DNA of 64,000 bases from Pseudofrankia inefficax (GCF_000166135.1 NC_014666.1:5146001-5210000), one strand, 5' to 3'; counted from the stretch's first letter, positions 11,301 to 19,716 are shown. Numbers and translations: made by a program. The notes: generated by a model not told the origin, from the sequence alone.

Positions 11301-14300
11301 GGCCGGGGCCGACGGGGTGCTGCTCACCGGTCGCCTGTCCACCGAGCTCCAGCCGTGGCTCGCGGACCACGCGGTCGCGGGCACGGTGCTGCTGCCGGGT
11401 ACCGCCTTCGTCGAGCTGGCCCTGCGGGCCGCCGACCAGGTGGGCTGCGGCGGGGTCGACGACCTGGCGGTCGAGGCTCCGCTGCTCGTCCCGCCCACCG
11501 CGACCGTGGCGGTGCAGGTAGCGGTGGGCCCGGCGGGACCCGACGGCCGGCGAGGCGTCACCATCCACGCACGCCCCGACGGGCCGGAGAGCGCCGACCT
11601 GCCCTGGACCTCGCATGCCACCGGCACGCTCGCGCCCGCCGGACCGGGCGGGTTCGGCGGGCAGGGCGGGTTCGGCGGGCAGGGCGGGTTCAGCGGGCAG
11701 GGCGGGTTCAGCGGGCAGGGCCCGGCCGACGCGGGGCAGCCGGCGGGCTCCTGGCCACCGGCCGGGGCGACGCCGATCAGCGTGGACGGCGTGTATCCGG
11801 CCCTCGCGGACCGCGGCTACGCGTACGGGCCGGTCTTCCAGGGCCTCACCGCGGCCTGGCGGCACGGCGCCGAGCTGTATGCCGAGGTGACGCTGCCCGC
11901 GGCGGCGAAGGTCGACGGCTACGGAATCCACCCCGCGCTGCTGGACGCCGCCCTGCACGCCTTCGTCCTGAACGTGCCCAGCGGCTCCGCGACGAGCCCG
12001 GAACCGGGCGGCGCCCAGGTGGAGCTTCCGTTCGCGTGGAGTGGGGTTCGCCTGCACGCCACCGGCGCCCGAGTGGTCCGGGTACGGCTGTCGCCCCGGG
12101 GATCCTCGGCCTTCTCTGTGATCGTCACCGATCCGACGGGAGCCCCGGTCGTCACCGTGGACACCCTCACCACCCGTCCCGTCGCGGTCGACCAGCTCGG
12201 TGCGGCCGCCGTTTCGGCGGCGGGTGGCGCGGCCTACCGCGTCGCCTGGACGCCGTGGGGGGCCGCGCCGGTGCCGGCCTCGCCCGGCGGCGCCGGGCCC
12301 GCGCGGTCCGGCGGGGTCCGCCGTGTCCTCGACGGCGCCGAGGTACCCGCGGAGACCAACGGCCTGGCCGCGCTGGTCAGCGCGGTGGCCGCCGGCGAGC
12401 CGGTGCCGGAAGCGGTGTTCCTGCCGGTCTCCGGCGGCGGAGTAGCCGATCCGGCGCGGGTGCGGTCGGAGGTGGGACGGGTGCTGGCCCTGTCGCGGGG
12501 CTGGTTGGCCGAGCCCGTCCTGGCCGGCTCCCGCCTGGTCGTGGTCACCCGCGGCGCGGTGGTGGTCGACGGGGCCGACGTCTCCCGCGAGGACCCCGAG
12601 GTCGACCTGGCGGGCGGGGCCGTCTCGGGGCTCGTCCGGTCGGCGCTGTCCGAGTACCCCGACCGGTTCCTGCTCCTCGACGTCGACCCGTCCACCTTCG
12701 AGGCCCTCACCCGCCCCGCCCCAGCCAGCGACCCCGGCCCCGGCCCCGACAGGGGCTCTGGCCCCGACAGCGCCGACGGACCGGAGGCGGACGCGACGCC
12801 GGGCCTCACCGCCTGGGTGCGGGCGCTCGTCGGCGCCGACGAGTCGCAGGCTGCCCTCCGCGACGGTCGGCTCTACGTCCCCCGCCTCACCACGCTGCCC
12901 GCGACACCCGCGAGCCCGGACCGGGAATCCCCGCTCGACCCCGACCGCACGGTCCTCATCACCGGCGGCACCGGCACCCTCGGCAGCCTGCTCGCCCGCC
13001 ACCTCGCGACCACCCACGGCGCCCGGCACCTGCTCCTGACCAGCAGGCAGGGACCGGACAGCCCCGGAGCCCGCGAGCTCGTCGCGGAACTCACCGGCCT
13101 AGGCGCCCACGTCGACGTCGTCGCCTGCGACCACACCGACCCCGGCCAGGTCGCCGCGCTGCTCGCCGCCATCTCGCCCCAACACCCGCTCGGTGCCGTC
13201 TTCCACACCGCCGGCACCCTGCACGACGCCACCCTCACCACCCTCACACCAGCCCACCTCGACGACGTCCTACCCACGAAGATCGACGCCGCCTGGCACC
13301 TCCACGAACAAACCCGAGAGCTCCCGCTCACCCACTTCGTCCTGTACAGCAGCCTCGCCGGCACCCTCGGCGCACCCGGACAAGCCAACTACGCAGCCGC
13401 CAACACCTACCTCGACACCCTCGCCCACCACCGCCACACCCAAGGACTCCCCGCCACCACCCTCGCCTGGGGACTCTGGCAACACACCAGCGGGCTGACG
13501 CAGACCCTCAGCACCACCCAGCACACCCGGCTGCACCGAGGCGGCATCCATCCCCTCACCACCGAACAGGGCCACACCCTGCTCGACGCCGCCCTCCGCA
13601 GCGACCAGCCCACCCTCGCGACGGCCCATCTCAACAGCACCGCCCTGCGTGGCCAGGCGGCGGCGCCTCCGCCCATCCTCCGGCTGCTCGCGGGCGCCGG
13701 GGCCAGGCCGACGGCGCGGACGATCGACCCGTCGTCGTTGGCGGCAGAGCTCTCGGGGCTCGCTCCCGCCGAACGGCGCCAACGCATGCTGCGGACCGTC
13801 CGCGGCGCCGCCGCGGCGGTGCTCGGCCACCTCTCGGACGACGCGGTCGATCCAGGCCAGGCGTTCAGCGACCTGGGCTTCGACTCGCTCACCGCGGTCC
13901 AGCTGCGCAACCAGCTCAACGCCGCGACCGGGCACCGCCTCCCGCCGACCATGGTCTTCGACCACCCCAACCCGACCGCCCTGGCCGACTATCTGGTCCA
14001 GGTGGTCCTGGGCGAGGTCGGCCCGGGCGCGGCCAGCCCGCCACCCCGGGCGCCGGCCGCCGAGCCCGGGGAGCCGATCGCGATCGTCGCGGCGGCCTGC
14101 CGGTTCCCCGGCGGCGTGGCCTCCCCCGAGGACCTGTGGTCCCTGGTCGTCGAGGGCACCGACGCCGTCGGTGGCTTCCCGACGAACCGCGGCTGGGACG
14201 CCGACCTCTACGACCCGGACGCCGGCCGCAGCGGCAAGACCTACGCGACCGGGGGCGGGTTCCTCCAGGACGCCGACCAGTTCGACGCCGGCTTCTTCGG

Positions 14301-17300
14301 CATCAGCCCGCGCGAGGCGACGGCCATGGACCCGCAGCAGCGGCTGCTCCTGGAGACCGGCTGGGAGGCGATCGAGCGGGCCGGCCTGGACCCTCGTTCG
14401 CTGCACGGCGGCGACACCGGGGTCTACGTCGGGCTGATGGGCAGCGACTACGCCGTCCAGCTGTTCAACCAGCCCAGCGAGGACGTCGAGGGCTTCCTCA
14501 TGACGGGCAACAGCAACAGCGTGGCGTCGGGGCGGCTGGCCTACTCGTTCGGCTTCCAGGGACCCGCCGTCACCATCGACACCGCCTGCTCCTCCTCCTT
14601 GGTCGCCATCCACCTCGCCGCCCAGGCACTCCGCAACGGCGAATGCACCCTCGCCCTCGCCGGCGGCGCCACCGTCGTCTCGACCCCCACCGTCTTCGTC
14701 GAATTCAGCCGCCAACGCGGACTCTCCCCCGACGGACGCTGCAAAGCCTTCGCGGCCGGCGCCGACGGCACCGGCTTCGCGGAGGGGGTCGGCCTGGTTC
14801 TGCTCGAGCGGCTCTCCGACGCCCGCGCAGCCGGCCACCCGGTCCTCGCGCTGCTGCGCGGCAGCGCCGTCAACCAGGACGGCGCCTCCAACGGCCTCAC
14901 CGCCCCCAACGGACCCTCACAACAACGCGTCATCCACCAGGCCCTCGCCAACGCACGCCTCACCGCCACCGACATCGACGCCGTCGAAGCCCACGGCACC
15001 GGCACCACCCTCGGCGACCCCATCGAAGCCCAGGCACTCCTCGCCACCTACGGCCAACACCGACCCGACGGGCAGCCCCTGTTCCTCGGCTCGATCAAGT
15101 CGAACATCGGCCACACCCAGGGCGCCGCCGGTGTCGCCGGCGTCATCAAGATGACCATGGCGCTGCGCCACGCCACCCTCCCCAGAACGCTGCACGTCGA
15201 CGCGCCCAGCCCGCACGTCGACTGGGCGACGGGACAGGTCCGGCTCCTCACCGACACGACCCCCTGGCCCGACCGCGACCGGCCCCGGCGCGCCGCGGTC
15301 TCCTCGTTCGGCATCAGCGGCACCAACGCCCACCTCATCCTCGAGCAGGCCCCCGAACCGGAGCCGGACCCGCGGCGGGCCCCCGACGACGCCGCCGGAG
15401 CGGAACCGGAGCCGCCGGGCAGCGGGAAGATCGGGACCACGGGCATGCCGGTGGCCTGGCCGGTCTCCGCCCGCTCCGAACGCGCGCTGCGCGATCAGGC
15501 GGGCAGGCTGCTCAGCTGGCTGGAGAACGGGTCCGCCGACCCGGCCGACGTCGCCCACAGCCTCACCGCCGGCAGGACCGCGTTCGAGCGGCGGGCGGTC
15601 GTCGTCGGGCACACCCGTCGGGACCTGACGCTGGGGCTGCGGGCGCTGGCCCGCGGCGAGAACGCTCCCGAGATCGTGCGGGGCGCCGTGAGCACCCGCC
15701 GTGGCGAGAGCGCGTTCGTCCTCTCGGGCCAGGGCAGCCAGCGCCCGGGAATGGGCCAGGCCCTGTACCAGGCGTTCCCGCCGTTCGCCCAGGCCCTCGA
15801 CGACGTCTGCGACGGTCTCGACGGGCTCCTGCCCCGGCCGCTGCGGGACGTCATGTTCGCGACGCCCGCCAGCCCGCAGGCCGCTCTGTTGGACCGCACA
15901 CTGTTCGCCCAGCCGGCGCTGTTCGCGTTCCAGACCGCGCTGCATCATGCTCTCGCGCACGTCGGAGTCCGGCCGGACCATCTGATCGGCCACTCGGTCG
16001 GCGAGGTCAGCGCGGTGCACCTCGCCGGGGTGTTCGACCTCGCGGACAGCTGCGCGCTCGTGGCCGCCCGGGCCCGGCTGATGGAACAGGCCCGTGGCGA
16101 CGGGGCGATGTACTCGGTCCGGGCGCCCGAGGCCGACTGGGCGCCGCTGCTCACCGGCTACGCCGGCCGGGTCGTCGTGGCGGCCGTGAACGAGGCCGAC
16201 TCGGTCGTGCTGTCCGGGGACAGCGACGCGCTCGCGGAGATCGCCGCCACCCTCGCCGGCCGCGGCCACCGGGCCAGGCGCCTGCGGGTCAGCCACGCCT
16301 TTCACTCGCCGCACATGGACTCCATGGTCGCCGAGTTCGGGCAGGTCGTCGCGGGGCTGTCCCCGGCGGCCCAGGCCGGGTCCGTCGTCTCGACGCTGAC
16401 CGGGCAGCCGGAGAAGGCCGAGGTGCTCGGCTCGCCCGACTACTGGGTGCGCCAGGTCCGCGCGCCCGTCCGGTTCCGCGACGGCGTCCGGGCGCTGCGC
16501 GAGCTCGGCGTGCTGACCTGCGTGGAGCTCGCGCCGACACCGACGCTCGCCGCGGCCATCCTGCGCGAGACGGACGGCAGCGGGACGGACGTCGTGCCGA
16601 TCTTCGAGCAGCAACGGCCCGAGCCCGCCGCGTTCGTCGGCTCGGTCGCCCGCCTCCACAGCCGCGGCCACGACGTCCAGTGGCCGGCGCTGCTTCCCCC
16701 CGGCCGGCCGGTCGACCTCCCGACCTACGCTTTTCAGCGACGCCGCTACTGGGTCTCGGGCTCGGCGCGCCGACCGGACCGGCCCGGTTCGGCGGGCCCG
16801 CTCGAACAGCGGTTCTGGGCGGCGGTGGAGCAGGCGGACCTGGCCGCGGTGGCGCGCACGCTCGACCTCGACGACGCCGGACGTGACGCGCTGGACAGCC
16901 TCCTGCCCGCGTTGGCGGCCTGGCACCGGATCGCCGAGGCGTCGCCTGATCCCGCTCCGCGCCCGGGGACCGAGGCCGCGGGGGCTGACGGGGACGGCTC
17001 CGAGGGCGACGGGACCGAGGCGGAGCTGTTCGCCAGGACCCTGACGGCCGCCGCCGTCGAGGAGCGGCGCGCGGTCGTGCTGGCGCTGGTGCTGGCCAAG
17101 GCCGCGGACGTGCTCGGTCACGACGCGCCGGACGAGATCGAGCACGACGCCCAGTTCCTCGAGATCGGCTTCACGTCGCTGAGCGCCATGGAGCTGCGCA
17201 ACCAGCTGGCGGCGGCGACCGCCGTGGCGCTCACTCCGTCGGTCGTGTTCGACCACCCCACGCCCTCGTCCCTGGCCGACTACCTGTGGGCGGAGCTGGG

Positions 17301-17436
17301 CGGCACGCCTCCCGCCGGCGGCGGGACCGCCGACTACGAGCCCGCGACCAGGACACCGACGCCTGAACCGCCGCACGCCGAACCCGCGACCGAGGAGAGC
17401 GACCATGAACGGCGACCGGTCGGCCCCGACCTCTGA
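8398..17436 (+). CDS. Type I modular PKS, two modules; probable terminal PKS of the assembly line
   Basis: 3012 residues. The N-terminal docking helix (ADEEKLLEYLKRVTADLYQ) fixes ATG 8398, with GGGGAG at 8381-8386 upstream. First module: KS Cys207, AT Ser671 with YASH from 773 (methylmalonyl), DH His991/Asp1183 with canonical HxxxGxxxxP, KR B-type with Tyr1665, ACP Ser1830. Second module: KS Cys2064, AT Ser2533 with HAFH 2633-2636 (malonyl), then only a KR-type dimerisation remnant near residue 2803 and an ACP (Ser2927 in GFTSL, Thr replacing the usual Asp). There is no KR, TE or C-terminal docking motif; the protein ends in an acidic, Pro-rich tail. A final module leaving a beta-ketoacyl-ACP with no TE is what tetronate-forming assembly lines show. 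The gene runs 32 nt into the FkbH-like gene, which ties it physically to the tetronate cassette. Confidence 0.96.
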   Translation: MADEEKLLEYLKRVTADLYQARQQLRDTHNTHHEPIAIIGIGCRYPGNTNTPEQLWNLLNTGTDAITPFPTNRGWNTHHLYHPDPDHPHTTTTTHGGFLHDADQFDPTFFNLSPREAQAMDPQQRLLLETTWHTLEHAHIPPEHLRATPTGVFVGLVGSDYAVRAFGQPADEVEGFLLTGNSGSVASGRLAYSFGFQGPAVTIDTACSSSLVAIHLAAQALRNGECTLALAGGATVVSTPTVFVEFSRQRGLSPDGRCKPFAAGADGTGWGEGVGLVLLERLSDAQANGHQVLAVVRGSAINQDGASNGLTAPNGPSQQRVIHQALANAQLSPTDIDAVEAHGTGTTLGDPIEAQALLATYGQHRPDEQPLYLGSIKSNIGHTQGAAGIAGVIKMTMALHHATLPRTLHVDEPTPHVDWTAGNIQLLTDTTPWPDHNRPRRAAVSSFGISGTNAHLILEQAPEPESGADAEPDSEQPATAGPETPPALDDDLPLLISGRGTGALRAQAESLAEFLEANPRLPLREVRSALLGARSLFDDRAAIVAADREQASHALRRLAKGEPAPGLFSGTASAAARKAVFVFPGQGGQWPGMAAGLLTSAPVFRDQVAACDAELSRHVDWSLLDVLSGAPGAASLDRVDVVQPALFAVMVGLAELWRSRGVQPAAVLGHSQGEIAAAHVAGALSLADAVRVVALRSSALVALAGRGGMAAVALPADTVAERLAVAPWTGRVGIAAVNGPAATVLSGDAGTLRTLVERWWADGVRVRTIPVDYASHSAQVDEIRARLAGAIGEIQAPRADQAAVPFFSTVTGDWLGAAGLDADYWFRNLRAPVQFQAAVSALARQGFTTFIEPSPHPVLTGAIEETLAAVEVDGVCLGTLRRDAGGPAQFTAAAAAAFVQGVPVTWPHGRSAEAPAAPVARRPGLNGLPTYPFQRQRYWFDTANGATDVAAAGLRPAGHPLLAATVELAGADGVLLTGRLSTELQPWLADHAVAGTVLLPGTAFVELALRAADQVGCGGVDDLAVEAPLLVPPTATVAVQVAVGPAGPDGRRGVTIHARPDGPESADLPWTSHATGTLAPAGPGGFGGQGGFGGQGGFSGQGGFSGQGPADAGQPAGSWPPAGATPISVDGVYPALADRGYAYGPVFQGLTAAWRHGAELYAEVTLPAAAKVDGYGIHPALLDAALHAFVLNVPSGSATSPEPGGAQVELPFAWSGVRLHATGARVVRVRLSPRGSSAFSVIVTDPTGAPVVTVDTLTTRPVAVDQLGAAAVSAAGGAAYRVAWTPWGAAPVPASPGGAGPARSGGVRRVLDGAEVPAETNGLAALVSAVAAGEPVPEAVFLPVSGGGVADPARVRSEVGRVLALSRGWLAEPVLAGSRLVVVTRGAVVVDGADVSREDPEVDLAGGAVSGLVRSALSEYPDRFLLLDVDPSTFEALTRPAPASDPGPGPDRGSGPDSADGPEADATPGLTAWVRALVGADESQAALRDGRLYVPRLTTLPATPASPDRESPLDPDRTVLITGGTGTLGSLLARHLATTHGARHLLLTSRQGPDSPGARELVAELTGLGAHVDVVACDHTDPGQVAALLAAISPQHPLGAVFHTAGTLHDATLTTLTPAHLDDVLPTKIDAAWHLHEQTRELPLTHFVLYSSLAGTLGAPGQANYAAANTYLDTLAHHRHTQGLPATTLAWGLWQHTSGLTQTLSTTQHTRLHRGGIHPLTTEQGHTLLDAALRSDQPTLATAHLNSTALRGQAAAPPPILRLLAGAGARPTARTIDPSSLAAELSGLAPAERRQRMLRTVRGAAAAVLGHLSDDAVDPGQAFSDLGFDSLTAVQLRNQLNAATGHRLPPTMVFDHPNPTALADYLVQVVLGEVGPGAASPPPRAPAAEPGEPIAIVAAACRFPGGVASPEDLWSLVVEGTDAVGGFPTNRGWDADLYDPDAGRSGKTYATGGGFLQDADQFDAGFFGISPREATAMDPQQRLLLETGWEAIERAGLDPRSLHGGDTGVYVGLMGSDYAVQLFNQPSEDVEGFLMTGNSNSVASGRLAYSFGFQGPAVTIDTACSSSLVAIHLAAQALRNGECTLALAGGATVVSTPTVFVEFSRQRGLSPDGRCKAFAAGADGTGFAEGVGLVLLERLSDARAAGHPVLALLRGSAVNQDGASNGLTAPNGPSQQRVIHQALANARLTATDIDAVEAHGTGTTLGDPIEAQALLATYGQHRPDGQPLFLGSIKSNIGHTQGAAGVAGVIKMTMALRHATLPRTLHVDAPSPHVDWATGQVRLLTDTTPWPDRDRPRRAAVSSFGISGTNAHLILEQAPEPEPDPRRAPDDAAGAEPEPPGSGKIGTTGMPVAWPVSARSERALRDQAGRLLSWLENGSADPADVAHSLTAGRTAFERRAVVVGHTRRDLTLGLRALARGENAPEIVRGAVSTRRGESAFVLSGQGSQRPGMGQALYQAFPPFAQALDDVCDGLDGLLPRPLRDVMFATPASPQAALLDRTLFAQPALFAFQTALHHALAHVGVRPDHLIGHSVGEVSAVHLAGVFDLADSCALVAARARLMEQARGDGAMYSVRAPEADWAPLLTGYAGRVVVAAVNEADSVVLSGDSDALAEIAATLAGRGHRARRLRVSHAFHSPHMDSMVAEFGQVVAGLSPAAQAGSVVSTLTGQPEKAEVLGSPDYWVRQVRAPVRFRDGVRALRELGVLTCVELAPTPTLAAAILRETDGSGTDVVPIFEQQRPEPAAFVGSVARLHSRGHDVQWPALLPPGRPVDLPTYAFQRRRYWVSGSARRPDRPGSAGPLEQRFWAAVEQADLAAVARTLDLDDAGRDALDSLLPALAAWHRIAEASPDPAPRPGTEAAGADGDGSEGDGTEAELFARTLTAAAVEERRAVVLALVLAKAADVLGHDAPDEIEHDAQFLEIGFTSLSAMELRNQLAAATAVALTPSVVFDHPTPSSLADYLWAELGGTPPAGGGTADYEPATRTPTPEPPHAEPATEESDHERRPVGPDL
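8950..9140 (+). repeat. 191-bp exact repeat in KS (partner 14521-14711)
   Basis: The DNA surrounding the KS active-site Cys is identical base for base to 14521-14711, in the next module of the same protein. Flanking DNA diverges on both sides. Protein conservation alone would not keep every synonymous site, so recent duplication or gene conversion is likely. Confidence 0.9.
11647..11718 (+). repeat. Tandem repeat, four 18-bp units in DH coding sequence
   Basis: Four in-frame units encode GGFGGQ, GGFGGQ, GGFSGQ, GGFSGQ. They sit between the two halves of the DH hotdog fold, in a variable loop before the PAGSWPP segment. The unit pairs differ only at one Gly/Ser codon, which fits stepwise duplication by replication slippage. 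Confidence 0.95.
13195..13493 (+). repeat. 299-bp exact repeat in KR (partner 46724-47022)
   Basis: This central and 3' KR segment, including the catalytic Tyr codon, is identical at every base I compared to 46724-47022, in M4 of the PKS at 42212, 33.5 kb away. The flanks of the M4 copy resemble the KR of the 2303 gene instead. Confidence 0.88.
14071..17300 (+). other. PKS module: KS-AT(malonyl)-ACP, no reductive domains (probable last module)
   Basis: Second module of the 8398-17436 protein. KS and AT motifs are intact (Cys2064; Ser2533; HAFH). After the AT there is a stretch like the helical element that normally precedes a KR (FWAAVEQADLAAVARTL, about 16810-16860), but the ACP follows within about 250 residues and no Rossmann motif is present. 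The predicted product is an unreduced beta-ketoacyl-ACP, as tetronate ring formation needs. Confidence 0.9.
14521..14711 (+). repeat. 191-bp exact repeat in KS (partner 8950-9140)
   Basis: Second copy of the KS active-site block described at 8950-9140, 5571 bp downstream in the same orientation. Shorter shared blocks continue past the end (for example 9301-9382 with 14872-14953), separated by diverged stretches. Confidence 0.9.
17392..17397 (+). promoter_or_regulatory. Shine-Dalgarno of FkbH-like gene
   Basis: GAGGAG lies 7 bases before ATG 17405, inside the 3' end of the PKS gene. It supports the start that overlaps the PKS stop (17436) by 32 nt. Confidence 0.8.
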
Positions 17437-19459
17437 CCCGGCCACGATGGCGACGCGCGACCCCGACCCGCCGACTGGGGCGAGCCCGCGGGCGGCCACC
17501 GTGATCGACGGTGACCCGGTGAAGGCCTGGCCGAGCGCCGCCGAACGGGCGGACACGGCCCTGCGGGACCTGCGCCGCCGTGGCGGCCTCGCGGCCGAGT
17601 TCGCGGAGCTGTCGAGGATTCTCGACGAGCTCGCACCGTCGCGGCTGGCCGCGGCGGGCAACCTGATCGCCACGCTCGACCCGGCCGAGATCCTGCGCGC
17701 GAACCCGACGGTCACGGCCGTCACGGTCGCGGTCACCGGTCACGGCACCCTGGGGCCGCTGGTCCCGGTGCTGACGGCGGAACTGGCTCGGCATCGGCTG
17801 CTCGCCCGGCCGACGCTGGGCGCCTTCGGCAGCTACGTCTTCGACCTCGGCGACCCGGCGAGCGAGCTGTACGCCGCCGATCCGGACCTGGTCCTGTGCG
17901 TGCTGGACCAGCGGGTCGTCCTCGACGAGCTGCCCACCCCGTGGCGGGTCGAGGACCTGGAGCGCGTCGTCACGGCCAGGCTGGCCACCGTCGAGGAGCT
18001 GGTCGACCGGTTCCAGCGGACGGCGCGCGGCACGCTCGTGCTCAACACGCTGCCGCTGGGACGCGAGGCCACCGCGGCGGTCGTGGACTACCGGTCGCGA
18101 GCCCGGCTCGGCGCCATCTGGCGGGAGGCCAACGCCCGGCTGCTGCGGCTGGCCGAGACGTCCCAGCGGCTGGTGGTCGTGGACCTCGACCCGCTGCTGG
18201 CGGGTGGCCTGCCCGCCGTGGATCCCCGGCACGACCTCTATGCCGGGGCGCACCTGTCCGCGCAGCTGCTCGCCGGTTACGCCAGGGAGATCGGCCACCT
18301 GGCCCGTCACCTGACCGGGCGGACCCGCAAGGTCCTCGTCGTCGATCTGGACGAGACGGTCTGGGGTGGCGTGCTCGGCGAGGTGGGGCCGGACGGGATC
18401 GAGGTCGTGCCGGCGGACGGATACCGGGGCGGCGCGTTCCAGGCGTTCCAGCGAACCGTCAAGCAGATCGGCTCGCAGGGTGTGCTGCTCGCCGCCGTCA
18501 GCAAGAACGACCCCGACCTCGTGCGAACGGCGCTGCGCGATCGCGACGGCATGACGCTGCGCGAGGAGGACTTCGTGCGCGTGGTCGCGAACTGGCGGCC
18601 GAAGCACGAGAACCTGGCGGAGCTGGCCGCCGCGCTCAACCTCGGCCTCGACAGCTTCGTGTTCGTGGACGACTCCCCCGCCGAACGGGGGCTGGTGCGC
18701 CGCGAGCTGCCCGAGGTCGCGGTCGTGGCGGTGGACGACGAGCCGGCGGGCCACCGTGGCGCGCTGCTGGCCGACGGCTGGTTCGACGTCCGCGAGCTCA
18801 CCGGGCAGGACCGGTCGCGGCTGACGGACTACCGGACCGAGCTCGACCGCAAGGACTTCCTGGACACGTTCGACTCGATCGAGGACTACCTGCGCGAGCT
18901 CGGCGTGCAGGTCCGGCTGCGCGCGGTGCGCCCGAGCGAGATCGGCCGGGTCTCGCAGCTGACGCTGCGGACCAACCAGTTCAACCTCACCGGCCTGCGC
19001 CTCCAGCCGCCGGACGTCCGCAGGCTCGTCGAGGACGACGCGGGCCTGGTGGTCGCGATCCACGCCCGGGACCGGTTCGGCGACAACGGGCTGGTGGGCG
19101 CGATGTTCGCCAGCCATCCCGGCGACGTGTGGTCGATCGAGAACTTCCTGCTCAGCTGCCGGGTGTTCTCCCGGGGCATCGAGCAGGCCAGCCTGCTCGC
19201 GCTGCTGCGCCACGCCCAGCGTTCGGGGGCGACGCAGGTCGTCGGCGCCTACCGGGCCACCGCGCGCAACGGCAAGGTCCGCGACTTCTACCCGCGCTCC
19301 GGGTTCGTGCCGACGGGCGGCGCCGACGACGGCCTCGGCGGTCCCGCCGGTCCCGGGGACGACGCGGCCCCGGTCAGCACCTGGCGTCACGACCTGACCC
19401 ACATCGCCGCGCCGCCGCCGCACGTGGCGCTCACGCAGGACCTCGGAGGCAAGCCGTGA
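17405..19459 (+). CDS. FkbH-like HAD-superfamily glyceryl-ACP synthase
   Basis: 684 residues, the length of the long FkbH-type proteins of tetronate clusters. These proteins take a D-1,3-bisphosphoglycerate-derived glyceryl group, dephosphorylate it and load it on a dedicated ACP. Visible parts: an N-terminal SGNH-like region (about 95-290), a HAD phosphatase core with the DLDET motif (Asp314 and Asp316), SKNDP and FVDDSPAE motifs near residues 370 and 420, and a C-terminal GNAT-like region (TNQFNLT, then NGLVG and IENFLLSCRVFSRGIE). The start is fixed by GAGGAG 7 bases upstream. The stop overlaps the GTG of the ACP gene (GTGA). FkbH proteins also occur in methoxymalonyl-ACP pathways, but the usual acyl-CoA dehydrogenase, hydroxyacyl dehydrogenase and O-methyltransferase partners are absent here, so a tetronate role is preferred. 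It resembles RkE of RK-682 biosynthesis by family; no alignment was run. Confidence 0.93.
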   Translation: MNGDRSAPTSDPATMATRDPDPPTGASPRAATVIDGDPVKAWPSAAERADTALRDLRRRGGLAAEFAELSRILDELAPSRLAAAGNLIATLDPAEILRANPTVTAVTVAVTGHGTLGPLVPVLTAELARHRLLARPTLGAFGSYVFDLGDPASELYAADPDLVLCVLDQRVVLDELPTPWRVEDLERVVTARLATVEELVDRFQRTARGTLVLNTLPLGREATAAVVDYRSRARLGAIWREANARLLRLAETSQRLVVVDLDPLLAGGLPAVDPRHDLYAGAHLSAQLLAGYAREIGHLARHLTGRTRKVLVVDLDETVWGGVLGEVGPDGIEVVPADGYRGGAFQAFQRTVKQIGSQGVLLAAVSKNDPDLVRTALRDRDGMTLREEDFVRVVANWRPKHENLAELAAALNLGLDSFVFVDDSPAERGLVRRELPEVAVVAVDDEPAGHRGALLADGWFDVRELTGQDRSRLTDYRTELDRKDFLDTFDSIEDYLRELGVQVRLRAVRPSEIGRVSQLTLRTNQFNLTGLRLQPPDVRRLVEDDAGLVVAIHARDRFGDNGLVGAMFASHPGDVWSIENFLLSCRVFSRGIEQASLLALLRHAQRSGATQVVGAYRATARNGKVRDFYPRSGFVPTGGADDGLGGPAGPGDDAAPVSTWRHDLTHIAAPPPHVALTQDLGGKP
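19445..19449 (+). promoter_or_regulatory. Shine-Dalgarno of small ACP gene
   Basis: GGAGG lies 6 bases before GTG 19456, inside the end of the FkbH-like gene. It decides the GTG start and the 4-base overlap. Confidence 0.85.
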
Positions 19460-19716
19460 ACACGGTCGACGAATTCGTGGAGCTCGTCTCCGACGAGCTC
19501 GGGCTCCCGCTCGCGCCCGACGACCTCAGGCTGACGTTCGACCAGCTCCCGGGGTGGAACTCCGTGCAGCTGCTGACCCTGATGGTCGCGTTGGAGCGCT
19601 CGACGGCCCGCCGGGTCCGGATGACGGACGTGCTCACCGCGACCTCGCTCTACGAGATCTACGCGCTGGTCAGCGACTCCGAAGCCGCCCCGCTGCCGCG
19701 GCGGGCCGAACGATGA
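19456..19716 (+). CDS. Free-standing acyl carrier protein (glyceryl carrier)
   Basis: 86 residues, the usual size of a discrete ACP. It begins at GTG, overlapping the previous stop, with a strong GGAGG. The phosphopantetheine attachment Ser lies in the WNSVQLL motif (about residue 36), at the start of helix II. This form (WNS in place of GFDSL) is typical of ACPs encoded beside FkbH-like proteins. It probably carries the glyceryl unit made by the neighbouring FkbH protein and presents it to the ketosynthase III that joins it to the polyketide. The stop overlaps the ATG of the acyltransferase (ATGA), so translation is likely coupled. Confidence 0.92.
   Translation: MNTVDEFVELVSDELGLPLAPDDLRLTFDQLPGWNSVQLLTLMVALERSTARRVRMTDVLTATSLYEIYALVSDSEAAPLPRRAER

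Larger units (their letters stand above)
8497..14010 (+). other. PKS module: KS-AT(methylmalonyl)-DH-KR-ACP (penultimate module)
   Basis: First module of the 8398-17436 protein. The AT carries VDQPAL-type methylmalonyl features (DVVQPALF), GHSQGE and YASH. The DH is canonical (HAVAGTVLLP, YGP, LLDAALH, LPFAWSG). The KR has LHD and no Trp before the catalytic Tyr, so it is B-type. The predicted outcome is a 2-methyl-2-alkene. The DH contains an 18-bp tandem repeat, and much of the KR DNA is identical to M4's KR. Confidence 0.9.

Noticed and set aside
9592-13029. Long open frame on the - strand (1145 codons), and many similar antisense or out-of-frame ORFs, e.g. 14917-17736, 35752-38823, 38911-41814, 51065-54697
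   Set aside because: They lie wholly under PKS domains with clear motifs, are Arg/Ala/Pro/Gly-rich low-complexity translations, and arise from the near absence of A/T at third positions in GC-rich DNA.
17240-17436. Thioesterase domain at the end of the 8398-17436 PKS
   Set aside because: After the ACP only about 50 Pro/Glu-rich residues remain, with no GxSxG motif.
19554-19712. Upstream extension of the acyltransferase gene to 19554
   Set aside because: This part overlaps the ACP coding frame and translates to low-complexity Arg/Ala/Asp sequence. The ATG at 19713 overlaps the ACP stop as ATGA and begins a family-like sequence.
17405-19716. FkbH-like protein plus ACP as a methoxymalonyl-ACP extender pathway
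   Set aside because: The acyl-CoA dehydrogenase, 3-hydroxyacyl dehydrogenase and O-methyltransferase genes of that pathway are missing. The next genes are an E2-type acyltransferase and a hydrolase, the tetronate arrangement, and no AT here looks methoxymalonyl-specific.
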